Shown here piece by piece: positions 1-8,647 of a DNA stretch of 64,000 bases. This stretch comes from Halomonas denitrificans (GTDB lineage: Bacteria > Pseudomonadota > Gammaproteobacteria > Xanthomonadales > Wenzhouxiangellaceae). The stretch covers positions 372,001 to 436,000 of the forward strand of contig JAHVKF010000003.1 in assembly GCA_019800895.1 (NCBI GenBank). The letters are read 5' to 3'. The notes under the pieces are model-generated. The model saw only the letters and a list, made by a program, of their open reading frames with translations, searched no databases and was not told the origin of the DNA. The stretch's first letter is position 1. Each line of letters starts with the position of its first letter. Position numbers and translations under genes: made by a program.

Positions 1-608
1 CGCGGTGGTCGCGCGGTCGCCTGTCGGTCCGCGTCGGGCCGCCGGAGCGCGCAACGCTCCGGATCGCCGGCCTGACCCCGGGAATCTCCGGCCACCACCA
101 GCGGACCAATGCCGCCGCGGCCGTGGTCGTGCTCGATCGGCTCGGCCTCGGCGAGAAGGCGATCCGCGACGGACTGGCCTCGGCCCGCGCCCGCGGCCGC
201 TTCGAGCGGATCGCCGACGACCCGCCGACCTTCGTCGACGTCGCGCACAATCCGCAGGCCGCGCGCGCACTGCGTGACCTGCTGGACGCGCGGCCCGGGC
301 GCAAGCGCGCGGTGTTCGCGGCGTTGGCCGACAAGGATGTGGCCGGAATCGCGCGCGCGATCGCTCCGGCCATTCACCGTTGGTACCTGGCCGAGTTGGA
401 GGGTCCGCGCGCGCTTCCGATCGCCAGCCTGGCGTCGCGGATCCGCCGCGGCGGTGTGTCCGGGTCGCGGGACGCGGTAGAATCGTCGCCGAAATCGGTC
501 GCGGAGGCGCTCCGTCAAGCCCGCGCCGACTGTCGCGGTACCGACGAGGTCATCGTGTTCGGTTCGTTCCTGACCGCCTCCGCCGCCGTCCGTTGTTGCG
601 ATTCGTAA
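1..608 (+). CDS. folC: folylpolyglutamate/dihydrofolate synthase, C-terminal part (5' end outside window)
   Basis: C-terminal roughly 200 residues of FolC, which ligates glutamate to dihydropteroate and to folates in the cytoplasm. The open frame starts at base 3 and has no start codon in the window. Visible family signatures are GHHQRTNAAAA near the beginning, matching the 'HQ..NAA' segment between the ATPase core and C-terminal domain, then FVDVAHNPQAARAL and VFAALADKDVAGI, which are typical of the C-terminal ligase domain. It ends with VIVFGSFLTAS, the usual FolC tail. It is followed after 16 bases by the SPOR gene, the standard folC-dedD-cvpA-purF order of Gammaproteobacteria. Only the N-terminal ATP-binding half is missing, because of the window edge. 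Confidence 0.93.
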   Translation, partial: RWSRGRLSVRVGPPERATLRIAGLTPGISGHHQRTNAAAAVVVLDRLGLGEKAIRDGLASARARGRFERIADDPPTFVDVAHNPQAARALRDLLDARPGRKRAVFAALADKDVAGIARAIAPAIHRWYLAELEGPRALPIASLASRIRRGGVSGSRDAVESSPKSVAEALRQARADCRGTDEVIVFGSFLTASAAVRCCDS

Positions 609-624
609 TGGATTCCGCCCGCCT

Positions 625-1698
625 ATGGACAACGTCCTCAAACGCCGCCTGATCGGAGCGTCCATCCTGATCGCGCTGGCCGTGATCTTCCTGCCCATGT
701 TGCTGGTCGGGCCCGAGCCGGAGCTGGACGACCGCCGGCTGAGCGAGCCGTTGCCGGAGATGCCGGCCGGCGATCGCGAGGTGCGCCGGATTCCCCTCGA
801 TCCCGATCTCGCGCGCGTTCCCCCGTCGCGGGTCGACGAGACGGCGGCCGGCGTCGACGGACGTGGATCGGCCCCGGCGGGCGAGTCCGCGATCACACCG
901 GCCGATCCGCGCGCTTCCATGGATTCGCCGTCACGACAGGCGCCGCCCGACGAGATCGTGTTGAACCCGTCCGGGGGTGATCGGTCGTCCGATGCCGCAC
1001 GACCCGCCGACGCGGAGCCGCCGGTGCCCGATCCCGCCGAGGGTGGTCTCGTCGATGTAGAGCGATCGGACGTCGGGGCTCCGGGCGCCGAGGGCGCAGC
1101 GGCGGCGGACGAGGCGGCCGGTGATTCCGGGCAGGCGGCGGTCGCGCCGTCCGGTCCCGGTTCGACCGAACGTCGTCCGGTCGTCGAAGCGGCGCCCTCT
1201 GCCGGTGACGGCAACTGGGTCGTCCAGGTCGCGAGCTTCGGTTCACAGGATTCGTCGCAGGCCACCCGCGAGCGCCTCGAGGCGCTGGGCCACCCCGTGA
1301 TCACCGACGAAGTCGTGCGCGGCGACACCATGCTGTATCGCCTGCGCACCGGGCCCTATGCCGACCGGGCTCGGGCCGAAACCGCGCGCGGCCAGATCGC
1401 CGCCACCGTTGCCGGAGTCGAACCGATCGTGCGCGAGGTCTCGGACGCGGAACTGCAGGCCACGCCCGGCTTCGCCGTCCAGGTCGGCTCCTTCGCCAGC
1501 GAGGAGAATGCCGAGCGCGAGACGGCGCGACTGCGCAATCTCGGCTTCGATGCGTTCCGCCAGAGCGAAGATGCGTCGGGTCGGGCGATCTGGAAAGTGC
1601 TCGTCGGCACGGTCGAAGACCGCTCCGAGGCCGAAACACTGCGCGGGCGGCTGGTCGACGAGGCGGGCGTGGAAGGCCTGATCGTCAGTCACCCGTGA
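625..1698 (+). CDS. dedD: DedD-like SPOR-domain cell division protein (two SPOR repeats)
   Basis: 357 residues. A short cytoplasmic N-terminus (MDNVLKRRLIG) leads into one membrane segment at about residues 9-28, then a long Pro/Ala/Glu/Asp-rich periplasmic linker (about 30-190) and two SPOR domains. The first starts at NWVVQVASFGS and the second at GFAVQVGSFAS. SPOR domains bind denuded septal glycan strands, and DedD is a non-essential division protein in Escherichia coli. The tandem SPOR arrangement differs from the single SPOR domain of E. coli DedD, so the name rests partly on synteny between folC and cvpA. The ATG at 625 gives the membrane anchor directly. The next gene starts 25 bases downstream. 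Confidence 0.88.
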   Translation: MDNVLKRRLIGASILIALAVIFLPMLLVGPEPELDDRRLSEPLPEMPAGDREVRRIPLDPDLARVPPSRVDETAAGVDGRGSAPAGESAITPADPRASMDSPSRQAPPDEIVLNPSGGDRSSDAARPADAEPPVPDPAEGGLVDVERSDVGAPGAEGAAAADEAAGDSGQAAVAPSGPGSTERRPVVEAAPSAGDGNWVVQVASFGSQDSSQATRERLEALGHPVITDEVVRGDTMLYRLRTGPYADRARAETARGQIAATVAGVEPIVREVSDAELQATPGFAVQVGSFASEENAERETARLRNLGFDAFRQSEDASGRAIWKVLVGTVEDRSEAETLRGRLVDEAGVEGLIVSHP

Positions 1699-1723
1699 AT
1701 GGCCCCCTGCGGAGCCGGCGGGA

Positions 1724-2281
1724 ATGAACGGGGCGGACATCGCGATCCTGGCGGTGCTCGCGCTCTCGGTGCTGGTCAGCCTGTTTCGGGGCTTCATCAA
1801 GGAAGTGTTCTCGATCCTGGTCTGGGTCGCCGCGGCGTTCGCCGCATTCCAGGCCGCGCCGCTGCTGGCCGAGGCGCTGGAGCCGCACGTGGCGCTGCCG
1901 TCGGCGCGCACGCTGATCGCCTTCGTCGCGGTGTTCGTGCTGGTCCTGGTGGTCGGCGGGCTGATCAGCTACCTGGTCGGCAAGGTGGTCGAGAAGACCG
2001 GACTGTCGGCGACCGATCGCCTGTTCGGTGGACTGTTCGGCCTGGCGCGCGGCGTCGTGATCGTGCTGATCGCGGTCATGCTGGCGCGGATCACGCCGTT
2101 TCCCTACGACCCGTGGTGGCAGGAATCGCGCCTGATTCCACGGTTCGAGACCATGGCCGCGTGGGCGGCCGGATTTCTTCCCGAGTCGGTGCAGGAGCTG
2201 CTCGACTCGGGCCAACAGCAGATGCAGTCCCCGCGGGAAACCGAAGCGGTGGATGTCGATTCAAGAGCGGAGCCGATCTGA
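1724..2281 (+). CDS. cvpA: CvpA family membrane protein
   Basis: 185 residues with four predicted membrane helices, starting MNGADIAILAVLALSVLVSL and followed by the family-typical FRGFIKEVFSILVWV. CvpA proteins are inner-membrane proteins linked to colicin V production and envelope homeostasis; their biochemical role is not settled. The length and the position directly before purF match the family. The TGA stop at 2279-2281 abuts the purF ATG at 2282, so translation of the two is probably coupled. Confidence 0.93.
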   Translation: MNGADIAILAVLALSVLVSLFRGFIKEVFSILVWVAAAFAAFQAAPLLAEALEPHVALPSARTLIAFVAVFVLVLVVGGLISYLVGKVVEKTGLSATDRLFGGLFGLARGVVIVLIAVMLARITPFPYDPWWQESRLIPRFETMAAWAAGFLPESVQELLDSGQQQMQSPRETEAVDVDSRAEPI

Positions 2282-3760
2282 ATGTGTGGAGTCGTTGGAA
2301 TCTTCGGCCGGAGTCCGGTCGCCGCGCGCATCTACGACGCGCTGACCATCCTGCAGCACCGCGGCCAGGACGCCGCCGGCATGACCACCCTCGATGGGCG
2401 TCGGATGCGTTCCGCGCGCGGGATCGGCCTGGTCCGGGACGTCTTCGATGCGAAGCTGATGGATGGCCTGACCGGCGACGTCGGCATCGGCCACGTCCGC
2501 TATCCGACTGCCGGCCTGGACCGTCCCGACGAGGCCCAGCCGATGTACGTCAACGCACCCTGGGGGATCGCCCTGGGTCATAACGGCAACCTGGTCAACG
2601 ACGAATCGCTGTCCGAAGACCTGTTCAACCAGGACCGTAGGCACGTCAACACCGAGTCGGACTCGGAAGTGCTGCTGAACATCCTGGCCCACGAACTCAG
2701 CGTCCGGGCCGACCAGGGCATCCGGCCGCAGACGGTGTTCAGCGCGGTCGACGGCGTGCACCGGCGCTGCAAGGGGGCCTACGCCGCCGTCGCCCTGATC
2801 GCCGGGGTCGGCCTGCTGGGCTTCCGCGATCCGCACGGCATCCGGCCGGCGGTGCTCGGCAAGCGCGAAGCCGAGCACGGCGACGAATACATCATCGCGT
2901 CCGAGTCGGTCGTGCTCGACATCCTCGGGTTCGATTTCGTCGGCGATCTCGCGCCGGGCGAATCGGCGCTGATCACGATGGACGGCGAGCTGCACCGTCA
3001 CCAGAGCGACCAGGCGCAGGCGCATACGCCGTGCATCTTCGAATACGTGTATTTCGCCCGCCCCGACTCGATGATCGACGACCTTTCCGTCTACAAGACC
3101 CGACTCCGGCAGGGCGAGAAGCTGGCCGAGAAGATTCTCAGGGAGTGGCCCGATCACGACATCGACGCGGTGATTCCGATTCCCGACACCAGCCGTACGG
3201 CCTGCCTGCCGATGGCCCAGATGCTCGACGTGAAGTACCGCGAGGGCCTGATCAAGAACCGCTACATCGGCCGGACCTTCATCATGCCCGGCCAGGCCGA
3301 GCGCGCGCAGTCGGTCCGGCGAAAGCTCAATGCGATCGAGCTGGAATTCCGCAACAAGAACGTCCTCCTGGTCGACGATTCGATCGTTCGCGGCACCACG
3401 TCGCGGCAGATCATCCAGATGGCGCGCGATGCCGGCGCCAACAAGGTCTACATGGCCAGCGCCTCGCCGCCGGTCCGCCATCCCAACGTCTACGGCATCG
3501 ATATGCCGGCGGCCAGCGAACTGGTTGCCGGCGGCCGCAGCGAAGAGGAGGTGCGCGAGTACATCGGCGCCGACCGACTGATCTATCAGGACCTGGCCGA
3601 TCTCGAGGCCGCCGTGCGCGGCAAGAACAGGAAGCTCGACGGCTTCGACTCCTCCTGCTTCAACGGCCGGTACGTGACCGGCCTGGCTGACGGCTACCTC
3701 GAGGCCCTCGAGCGCAAGCGCAGCGACGCGGTGAAGGAGCAGCGTCGGACGTCCGGATGA
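2282..3760 (+). CDS. purF: amidophosphoribosyltransferase (first committed step of purine synthesis)
   Basis: 492 residues, normal for the family. PurF converts PRPP and glutamine to 5-phosphoribosylamine. The N-terminus MCGVVGIFG carries the Cys2 nucleophile of the glutaminase (Ntn) domain. The phosphoribosyltransferase PRPP loop VLLVDDSIVRGTTSR lies at about residues 360-374. The start must be this ATG because Cys2 must become N-terminal. It abuts cvpA upstream and overlaps the next gene by four bases (ATGA), consistent with one transcript from folC onward. Confidence 0.97.
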   Translation: MCGVVGIFGRSPVAARIYDALTILQHRGQDAAGMTTLDGRRMRSARGIGLVRDVFDAKLMDGLTGDVGIGHVRYPTAGLDRPDEAQPMYVNAPWGIALGHNGNLVNDESLSEDLFNQDRRHVNTESDSEVLLNILAHELSVRADQGIRPQTVFSAVDGVHRRCKGAYAAVALIAGVGLLGFRDPHGIRPAVLGKREAEHGDEYIIASESVVLDILGFDFVGDLAPGESALITMDGELHRHQSDQAQAHTPCIFEYVYFARPDSMIDDLSVYKTRLRQGEKLAEKILREWPDHDIDAVIPIPDTSRTACLPMAQMLDVKYREGLIKNRYIGRTFIMPGQAERAQSVRRKLNAIELEFRNKNVLLVDDSIVRGTTSRQIIQMARDAGANKVYMASASPPVRHPNVYGIDMPAASELVAGGRSEEEVREYIGADRLIYQDLADLEAAVRGKNRKLDGFDSSCFNGRYVTGLADGYLEALERKRSDAVKEQRRTSG

Positions 3761-4224
3761 ACTCCCTCCCGTTCTGGTTCGGTGCGGTGTTCGTGCTGGT
3801 CGGCACGATGGCGCTGATCCGGGCGGTCCGCAATCTCGGCCTGGCTGAGCGGAGTCGCACCTGGCCGACCGTGCCCGGCCGGATCGAATCGGTTCGACTC
3901 TGGGGCGGCCGCAGGATCGACGGCGAGATGCGCGAGGTCGAGCACCTGGCCGTGGACTTCCGCTATTCGTTCCGCGGCAGGACCCATCGCGGAACGGCGC
4001 CCGCCCTGTATACGGTGGTCTACCCCAGGACCGTCGAATGGGCCCGGCGCTTCGAAGCAGGAGCGGGCGTCGACGTCCACGTCGACCCGGACCGCCCCGA
4101 TCGCGCCGTGCTGGTTCCCGGCCCCCATCCCGAGAAGCCCTACAGCGACGTGGTCCTCGCCGCATCGGGGCTCATGCTCGGCCTGGCCCTGGTGGCTTCG
4201 GCGTGGGTGGGGCTGCTGACGTGA
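3757..4224 (+). CDS. DUF3592 family membrane protein
   Basis: 155 residues. A membrane helix at about 5-22 and another at about 133-153 flank a soluble beta-rich middle (GRIESVRLWGGR..., VDFRYSFRGRTHRG, VHVDPDRPDRAVL). This pattern, with a 'G.V......Y.Y...G..Y.G..... V.Y.P..P..A.L' core, is that of DUF3592, whose function is unknown. The start codon overlaps the purF stop (ATGA), so it is translationally coupled to purF, but nothing in the sequence ties it to purine synthesis. Confidence 0.8.
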   Translation: MNSLPFWFGAVFVLVGTMALIRAVRNLGLAERSRTWPTVPGRIESVRLWGGRRIDGEMREVEHLAVDFRYSFRGRTHRGTAPALYTVVYPRTVEWARRFEAGAGVDVHVDPDRPDRAVLVPGPHPEKPYSDVVLAASGLMLGLALVASAWVGLLT

Positions 4225-4323
4225 CCGGGAAGCAGAGCGTGCGTCGCGAGGATCGCTTCGGCCCCGTGCGTGACCTGGGTCTCCGGTCGGGTGCCCGGCC
4301 CCTTCCGGCGATTTTTCGCTGGA

Positions 4324-4352
4324 TTGACTCGGACCTGGGACAGGCATAGGAT
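4324..4352 (+). promoter_or_regulatory. sigma-70 type promoter for the S74-domain gene
   Basis: TTGACT (4324-4329, 5/6 to the -35 consensus), a 17-base spacer, and TAGGAT (4347-4352, 4/6 to the -10 consensus). Transcription would start near 4359, about 25 bases before the GTG start at 4384. It opens a new unit, because the preceding 160 bases are non-coding. Confidence 0.55.
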
Positions 4353-4383
4353 GTGAAGTCCGTCAGGCTTTGGAGTCTGTCCG

Positions 4384-5967
4384 GTGAAACACATCACAAC
4401 CATTGTCCTCGCGCTTCTTCTCGCCGGGATTTCGCCCATCTCGAATGCCCAGATCGAGGGACTGGTGGGCACCGAGTTCACCTATCAGGGACAGTTGTCC
4501 GAAGCCGGTTCGCCGGCGGACGGCCTGTTCGATTTCGAATTTCTGCTGTTCGATTCGTCGGGCGGTGCATTCCAGCTGGCACCGCCGGCGTTACTCGATG
4601 ACGTCGCGGTGTCGGAAGGGATCTTCACCGTGCAGCTGGACTTCGGGCCGGTCTTCGAAGCCGCCGACGAGGCGTGGATCGAGGTGCGAGTGCGCGAGGG
4701 AGCGAGCGGTGGGACCTACACGCCGCTGCTTCCTCGTCAGCCGGTCCACGCGACGCCCTATGCTCAGACGGCGACCAGCGTCCTGCCGAACTCGATCGGC
4801 ACCGTGGAAATCGACCCCGACCAGGTGCAGCGTCGCGTCACCGGAACCTGTGGTCCCCTGTCCTTCGCGACGGCGGTTGCCGCCGATGGCAGCGTGACGT
4901 GCGGCTCCAGCCTCGATGCCGGCTTCTGGCAGAGCGGGGTCGGGAACGCCATTCACTATTCCTCCGGTGCGGTCGGTATCAACTCGGCCGATCCGGAATT
5001 CGATCTCCACGTGGATGGCGAATTGTTCGTCAACTCCGGTGCCGGCCGACTGAATATCGGTCTACCGAACAACGGCAATCAGTGGCGTTTCTCCACGCAG
5101 GGGTCGGGCGGGAACCTGCAACTTCAGTCCAAGCCGGCAGGGAGCTTCACCTACACACGACGGATGTACCTGAATGGCTCCAGCGGAAACGTCGCGATCG
5201 GCAACAATTCGTCGCCGGACGAGGAGCTGGTGGTGGGCAGCAATCTCGGCAGCGGTTGGGCAGTGCCGGCGATCACCGTCGGAGGGGCCACCGGCGGAGC
5301 CATCCAGGCGGGAAATACTTCCTACAAGGTTTCCTTGGAAAACTCATCGTCGATCGGCCGCGCGCGGATGATCGTCACCTCGCCGACCGGTTTCGGTCGC
5401 GGCGAGATCGAGATGCGCACCAACGGATTGACGGTCGGAGAGAACGCGGGCGGTCCCGGTTCGTACATGCTCAAGGTGGCGCACGGCAGCTTCGGCATGA
5501 ATCTGGAACGCGCCGGCACGAGCAACGACTGGGAGCTCCTGACGTCCAGTGCCGCGGCCAGCAATCTGAATCTCTACGCCAACGGCGCGTTTCGCGGTAG
5601 CTTCAGCGGCACCGATGGAACCTGGAATCCGTCGTCCGACCGACAATTCAAGGCCGACATCGAGCCCCTTGAATCGGTGCTGGCGAACGTGATGCGCCTG
5701 GCGCCGTCGAGCTATCGCATGCTCGGCAATGGCGGCCAGGACCGGTCGATCGGTTTCATTGCCCAGGACGTCCAGCCCCTGTTCCCCGATCTCGTCCATT
5801 CGGTCGACGACGGGCGGACGCGCGCGTTGACGCTGAACTACGGCGGCTTTGCAGTGCTGGCAATCCGGGCCATCCAGGAGCAGCAGGCAATGATCCGTGC
5901 TCTGGAACGTTCCGTCGAAGAGCTCGAGACCCGGATCGCCGCCATGGAGCGCGGAACTTCGCGCTGA
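4384..5967 (+). CDS. exported protein with C-terminal intramolecular chaperone (peptidase S74 / endosialidase-type) domain
   Basis: 527 residues from a GTG start with ggag nine bases upstream. It has a signal peptide (MKHITTIVLALLLAGISPISNA), an N-terminal beta-rich domain (FTYQGQLSEAGSPADGLFDFEFLLFD) of a kind found in other secreted proteins, and a Gly/Ser/Asn-rich repetitive middle. The C-terminus from about residue 415 is an S74 chaperone domain with SSDRQFKADI: Ser418 and Lys423 match the Ser-x4-Lys dyad that self-cleaves phage tailspike chaperones. It then has GFIAQDVQPLFPDLV, LTLNYGGFAVLAIRAIQEQQ and a terminal coiled coil. Known S74 proteins trimerise. No phage genes are nearby, so this is probably a surface fibre of the bacterium itself. 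The next gene starts seven bases after the stop. Confidence 0.82.
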   Translation: MKHITTIVLALLLAGISPISNAQIEGLVGTEFTYQGQLSEAGSPADGLFDFEFLLFDSSGGAFQLAPPALLDDVAVSEGIFTVQLDFGPVFEAADEAWIEVRVREGASGGTYTPLLPRQPVHATPYAQTATSVLPNSIGTVEIDPDQVQRRVTGTCGPLSFATAVAADGSVTCGSSLDAGFWQSGVGNAIHYSSGAVGINSADPEFDLHVDGELFVNSGAGRLNIGLPNNGNQWRFSTQGSGGNLQLQSKPAGSFTYTRRMYLNGSSGNVAIGNNSSPDEELVVGSNLGSGWAVPAITVGGATGGAIQAGNTSYKVSLENSSSIGRARMIVTSPTGFGRGEIEMRTNGLTVGENAGGPGSYMLKVAHGSFGMNLERAGTSNDWELLTSSAAASNLNLYANGAFRGSFSGTDGTWNPSSDRQFKADIEPLESVLANVMRLAPSSYRMLGNGGQDRSIGFIAQDVQPLFPDLVHSVDDGRTRALTLNYGGFAVLAIRAIQEQQAMIRALERSVEELETRIAAMERGTSR

Positions 5968-5973
5968 AGACTC

Positions 5974-6291
5974 ATGATTCGACTGCCTTTCCGGCTTTTC
6001 CAGTCTCGGTCCCTCCCGATCGGGATCGCAGTGGTGCTGCTCGCGTTCGCCGCAACCGGTTCGGGCCTGGTCGGCGCCCGGTCCGGTGGTCCGCCGGCCT
6101 TCGGCCTCGAACGCCACACGATCGATGGCGGTGGAGGCGCGTCGGCGGGCGGGGGCTACTTCCTGATCGCGACGATCGGTCAACACGACGCTGCTCCCAC
6201 GCCTTCGATCGGAGGTCCCTATAGTCTGAGCGGCGGATTCTGGGCATCGGGTTCGACGAGCCACCTGTTCGCGGACGGTTTCGAGGGCTGA
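5974..6291 (+). CDS. small exported protein with YSLSGGFW motif and DGFE tail
   Basis: 105 residues. There is an N-terminal hydrophobic segment at about 16-35 (signal sequence or anchor), then FGLERHTIDGGGGASAGGGYFLIATIGQHDA, GGPYSLSGGFWASG, and a terminus SHLFADGFEG. The combination of 'IDGGGG.S.GG.Y.L..TIGQ.DA' and 'YSLSGGFW' recurs in small secreted proteins of Xanthomonadales-like bacteria. The short 'LFADGFE' end resembles a C-terminal tag seen on many exported proteins of that group; this is from memory and unconfirmed here. Function is unknown. It is six bases downstream of the S74 gene and likely co-transcribed with it. Confidence 0.72.
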   Translation: MIRLPFRLFQSRSLPIGIAVVLLAFAATGSGLVGARSGGPPAFGLERHTIDGGGGASAGGGYFLIATIGQHDAAPTPSIGGPYSLSGGFWASGSTSHLFADGFEG

Positions 6292-6476
6292 TCGAAGGTT
6301 CGGATTCTGCTCCGCAGCGTCGAAGGTGGACGGTCTGCAGCAGAGACCTGCGTGGCCCTGTCCATAGCGTGCCGGCCGACATGCTGCAGATGCTCGTAGA
6401 ATGCAGCCATGCGAGCGCGGCCCTACGTCCTGGAAGACCACGTCAGCGCGTCCCTACCTTCGTCCCGGCGCGGCGA

Positions 6477-6884
6477 ATGAAATCGACGACGCTCTCGATG
6501 CTGGATTGGCGGGCGTTGCTTGGTCATCTGGTCCGCTGGCTCAGCAACCTCCGCCGTGCCGGCAACGCGCGCAAGCAGGAGTCGAAACGCGCGCTGGAGG
6601 ACGTCGTGAGAACCGTCCGGCGGACGCAGGTGGTCCTGCGGGCGATCGACGGCGGTCGGGCCGCGCCGGCCGACGAAGCCGATCTCGCCGAGCGGTGGAC
6701 CGAGCTCGGCTTCCGGCTGGAATCCCTGGGGCTTGGCAAACTGGCCAAGCGCTGCGAGATCCGTGGCCGACACGGCGCCGACCCGGAGGCCCTCGATGCG
6801 GAGTTCATCGCGCGCGCCGATATCCAGCTCGACCGGATCGAGAAGCTGGCCCGATTGACGCTGCGTGAACTCGATTCGAAGTAG
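6477..6884 (+). CDS. hypothetical helical protein
   Basis: 135 residues from the ATG at 6477. The frame is open further upstream (to 6369), but that extension is Arg/Pro-rich with poor codon bias. The product starts MKSTTLSMLDWRALLGHLV and is rich in charged helices (ARKQESKRALEDVVRTVRRTQ, ADEADLAERWTELGFRLESLGL, IQLDRIEKLARLTLRELDSK). There is no membrane segment and no motif I recognise. It is followed by a small membrane protein 31 bases later. Confidence 0.55.
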   Translation: MKSTTLSMLDWRALLGHLVRWLSNLRRAGNARKQESKRALEDVVRTVRRTQVVLRAIDGGRAAPADEADLAERWTELGFRLESLGLGKLAKRCEIRGRHGADPEALDAEFIARADIQLDRIEKLARLTLRELDSK

Positions 6885-6915
6885 CGTCTTCCTGTTCGAA
6901 AACGGAGGTCCCGGA

Positions 6916-7095
6916 ATGACCGGAGCGCGCGTACTTCAGATTCTCGGCCTGATCCTGCTGCTGCTCGGCGGGGCGGCGATCGCCCTGCAGCTCGGCGGCG
7001 GCGGGTCCCCCGTTGCCTGGCTCGGCGCCATCGGACCGATCGTCATGGGCATCGCGCTGCTGATCATCGCCCGTGGCCTGGAGCGGGAATCCTGA
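6916..7095 (+). CDS. small two-helix membrane protein
   Basis: 59 residues. The start is the ATG at 6916, preceded by a clear ribosome site (cggagg, 6903-6908). The protein is two hydrophobic helices (VLQILGLILLLLGGAAIALQL and IGPIVMGIALLIIARGLE) joined by a Gly/Ser loop. I do not recognise a family. It lies upstream of the photolyase gene and may share its transcript. Confidence 0.6.
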   Translation: MTGARVLQILGLILLLLGGAAIALQLGGGGSPVAWLGAIGPIVMGIALLIIARGLERES

Positions 7096-7153
7096 TGGCG
7101 CCGGCCGCCGCGGATCACCCTGCGTTCATGGCCCCGCACCGACAATCCTGCGC

Positions 7154-8566
7154 ATGAGCGACCTTGCCATCGTCTGGTTTCGCCGTGACTTCCGCCTTGC
7201 CGACAACCCGGCCCTGGACCACGCGCGCAATCACCATGACCGGGTGCTGGCCGTCTACATCCACGATCCGGACGCCATGGGCGACTGGGCGCCGGGTGCG
7301 GCAAGCCGCTGGTGGCTCCATCATGCCCTCGAGGACCTCGCGGACCGCCTCGCCGATCGCGGTGGCTCCCTGGTGTTGCGTGCCGGCCCGGCCGGGGATC
7401 AGCTGCAGCAGCTGGTCGAGGAGACCGGAGCCGCGGCCGTGTACTGGAACCGCCTCTACGAGCCGGCGATCGTCGAGCGCGACAAGCGGATCAAGGCCTC
7501 GCTGAAGGGCGCGGGCGTCGAGGTCGAGAGCTTCCGGGCCGCGATGCTGTTCGAGCCCTGGGAGCTCCTGCACGGCGACGACGAGTACTACAAGGTCTTC
7601 ACCCCGTACTGGAAGCGCATGCAGTCCGACTGGCGCGCCGTTTCGAGCCGGCCGGAGCCCATGGACCTCGACGGGCCGTCGAAGCGGCCGGCCTCCGAGG
7701 ACCTGGCGTCGCTGGATCTCCTGCCCGACGTCGATTGGGCGGACGGCATCCGCGATCGCTGGGAGGTCGGTGAACTGGCCGGGCGCCGCCGCCTGAAGCA
7801 CTTCGTCGAGGACGACGTCGAGCGCTACGCCGCCGATCGGGATCGTCCGGATCTCCGCGGCACCTCGTCGCTGTCGCCCTACCTGCACTTCGGGCACATC
7901 TCGCCGGTCCAGGTGGTCGAGGCGCTGGAACCCTCGGGGGAGCTCCCCGGCGGCAAGGGCCCCTTGACGTTCGTCAGCGAGCTTGCATGGCGCGAGTTCT
8001 CGACCCTGCTGCTGTTCCACGAACCGCAGATCACCGACGAACCGCTGAAGGACAAGTTCGCCGATTTTCCCTGGCGAAGCAGGTCGGACTATGCCGACGA
8101 TCTCGAGGCCTGGAAGCGCGGCCGCACGGGTGTGCCGATCGTCGATGCGGGCATGCGCGAGCTGTGGCACGAGGGCTGGATGCACAACCGCGTGCGGATG
8201 ATCGTCGCCTCCTACCTGACCAAGAACCTGCTGATCCCGTGGCAGGAGGGCGCGAAGTGGTTCTGGGACACGCTGGTCGATGCGGATCTCGGCAACAATA
8301 CGCAGGGCTGGCAGTGGACCGCCGGCTGCGGCGCCGACGCGGCCCCGTTCTTCCGCGTGTTCAACCCCGAACTGCAGGCCGAGAAGTACGATCCCGACGC
8401 GGCCTACATCCATCGCTGGTGCCCCGAGCTCGAAGGACTGGACATCAAGGCTTTGAAGAAGCTCGACGACGACGAGCGCGAGGAGCGCGGCTACCCGCCG
8501 ATGCAGGTCGACCTGAAGGGCAGCCGGGAGCGCGCTCTGGAGGCCTACCAGGACATCAAGGGCTGA
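7154..8566 (+). CDS. phrB: deoxyribodipyrimidine photolyase (cryptochrome/photolyase family)
   Basis: 470 residues, the usual length. It repairs cyclobutane pyrimidine dimers using FADH- and light. The N-terminal antenna-binding domain starts DLAIVWFRRDFRLADNPAL. The C-terminal FAD domain shows GTSSLSPYLHFGHISP, GVPIVDAGMRELWHEGWMHNRVRMIVASYLTKNLL and NNTQGWQWTAGCGADAAPFFRVFNP, all class I photolyase signatures including the Trp pair at the dimer site. The start at MSDLAIVW is chosen because the longer frame back to 7073 adds no family sequence. Confidence 0.95.
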   Translation: MSDLAIVWFRRDFRLADNPALDHARNHHDRVLAVYIHDPDAMGDWAPGAASRWWLHHALEDLADRLADRGGSLVLRAGPAGDQLQQLVEETGAAAVYWNRLYEPAIVERDKRIKASLKGAGVEVESFRAAMLFEPWELLHGDDEYYKVFTPYWKRMQSDWRAVSSRPEPMDLDGPSKRPASEDLASLDLLPDVDWADGIRDRWEVGELAGRRRLKHFVEDDVERYAADRDRPDLRGTSSLSPYLHFGHISPVQVVEALEPSGELPGGKGPLTFVSELAWREFSTLLLFHEPQITDEPLKDKFADFPWRSRSDYADDLEAWKRGRTGVPIVDAGMRELWHEGWMHNRVRMIVASYLTKNLLIPWQEGAKWFWDTLVDADLGNNTQGWQWTAGCGADAAPFFRVFNPELQAEKYDPDAAYIHRWCPELEGLDIKALKKLDDDEREERGYPPMQVDLKGSRERALEAYQDIKG

Positions 8567-8647
8567 CCTGCTGCCACGCCTCGATGCAGTCCTGCGTGGC
8601 GGGCGGACGAAGCGTTATCCTGCGCTCGTTTCCGGACGGATTCCCCG

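Noticed and set aside
4384..6291. S74-domain gene as part of a prophage
   Set aside because: The protein has a Sec signal peptide, and no terminase, capsid, portal, tail, holin or integrase gene is nearby.
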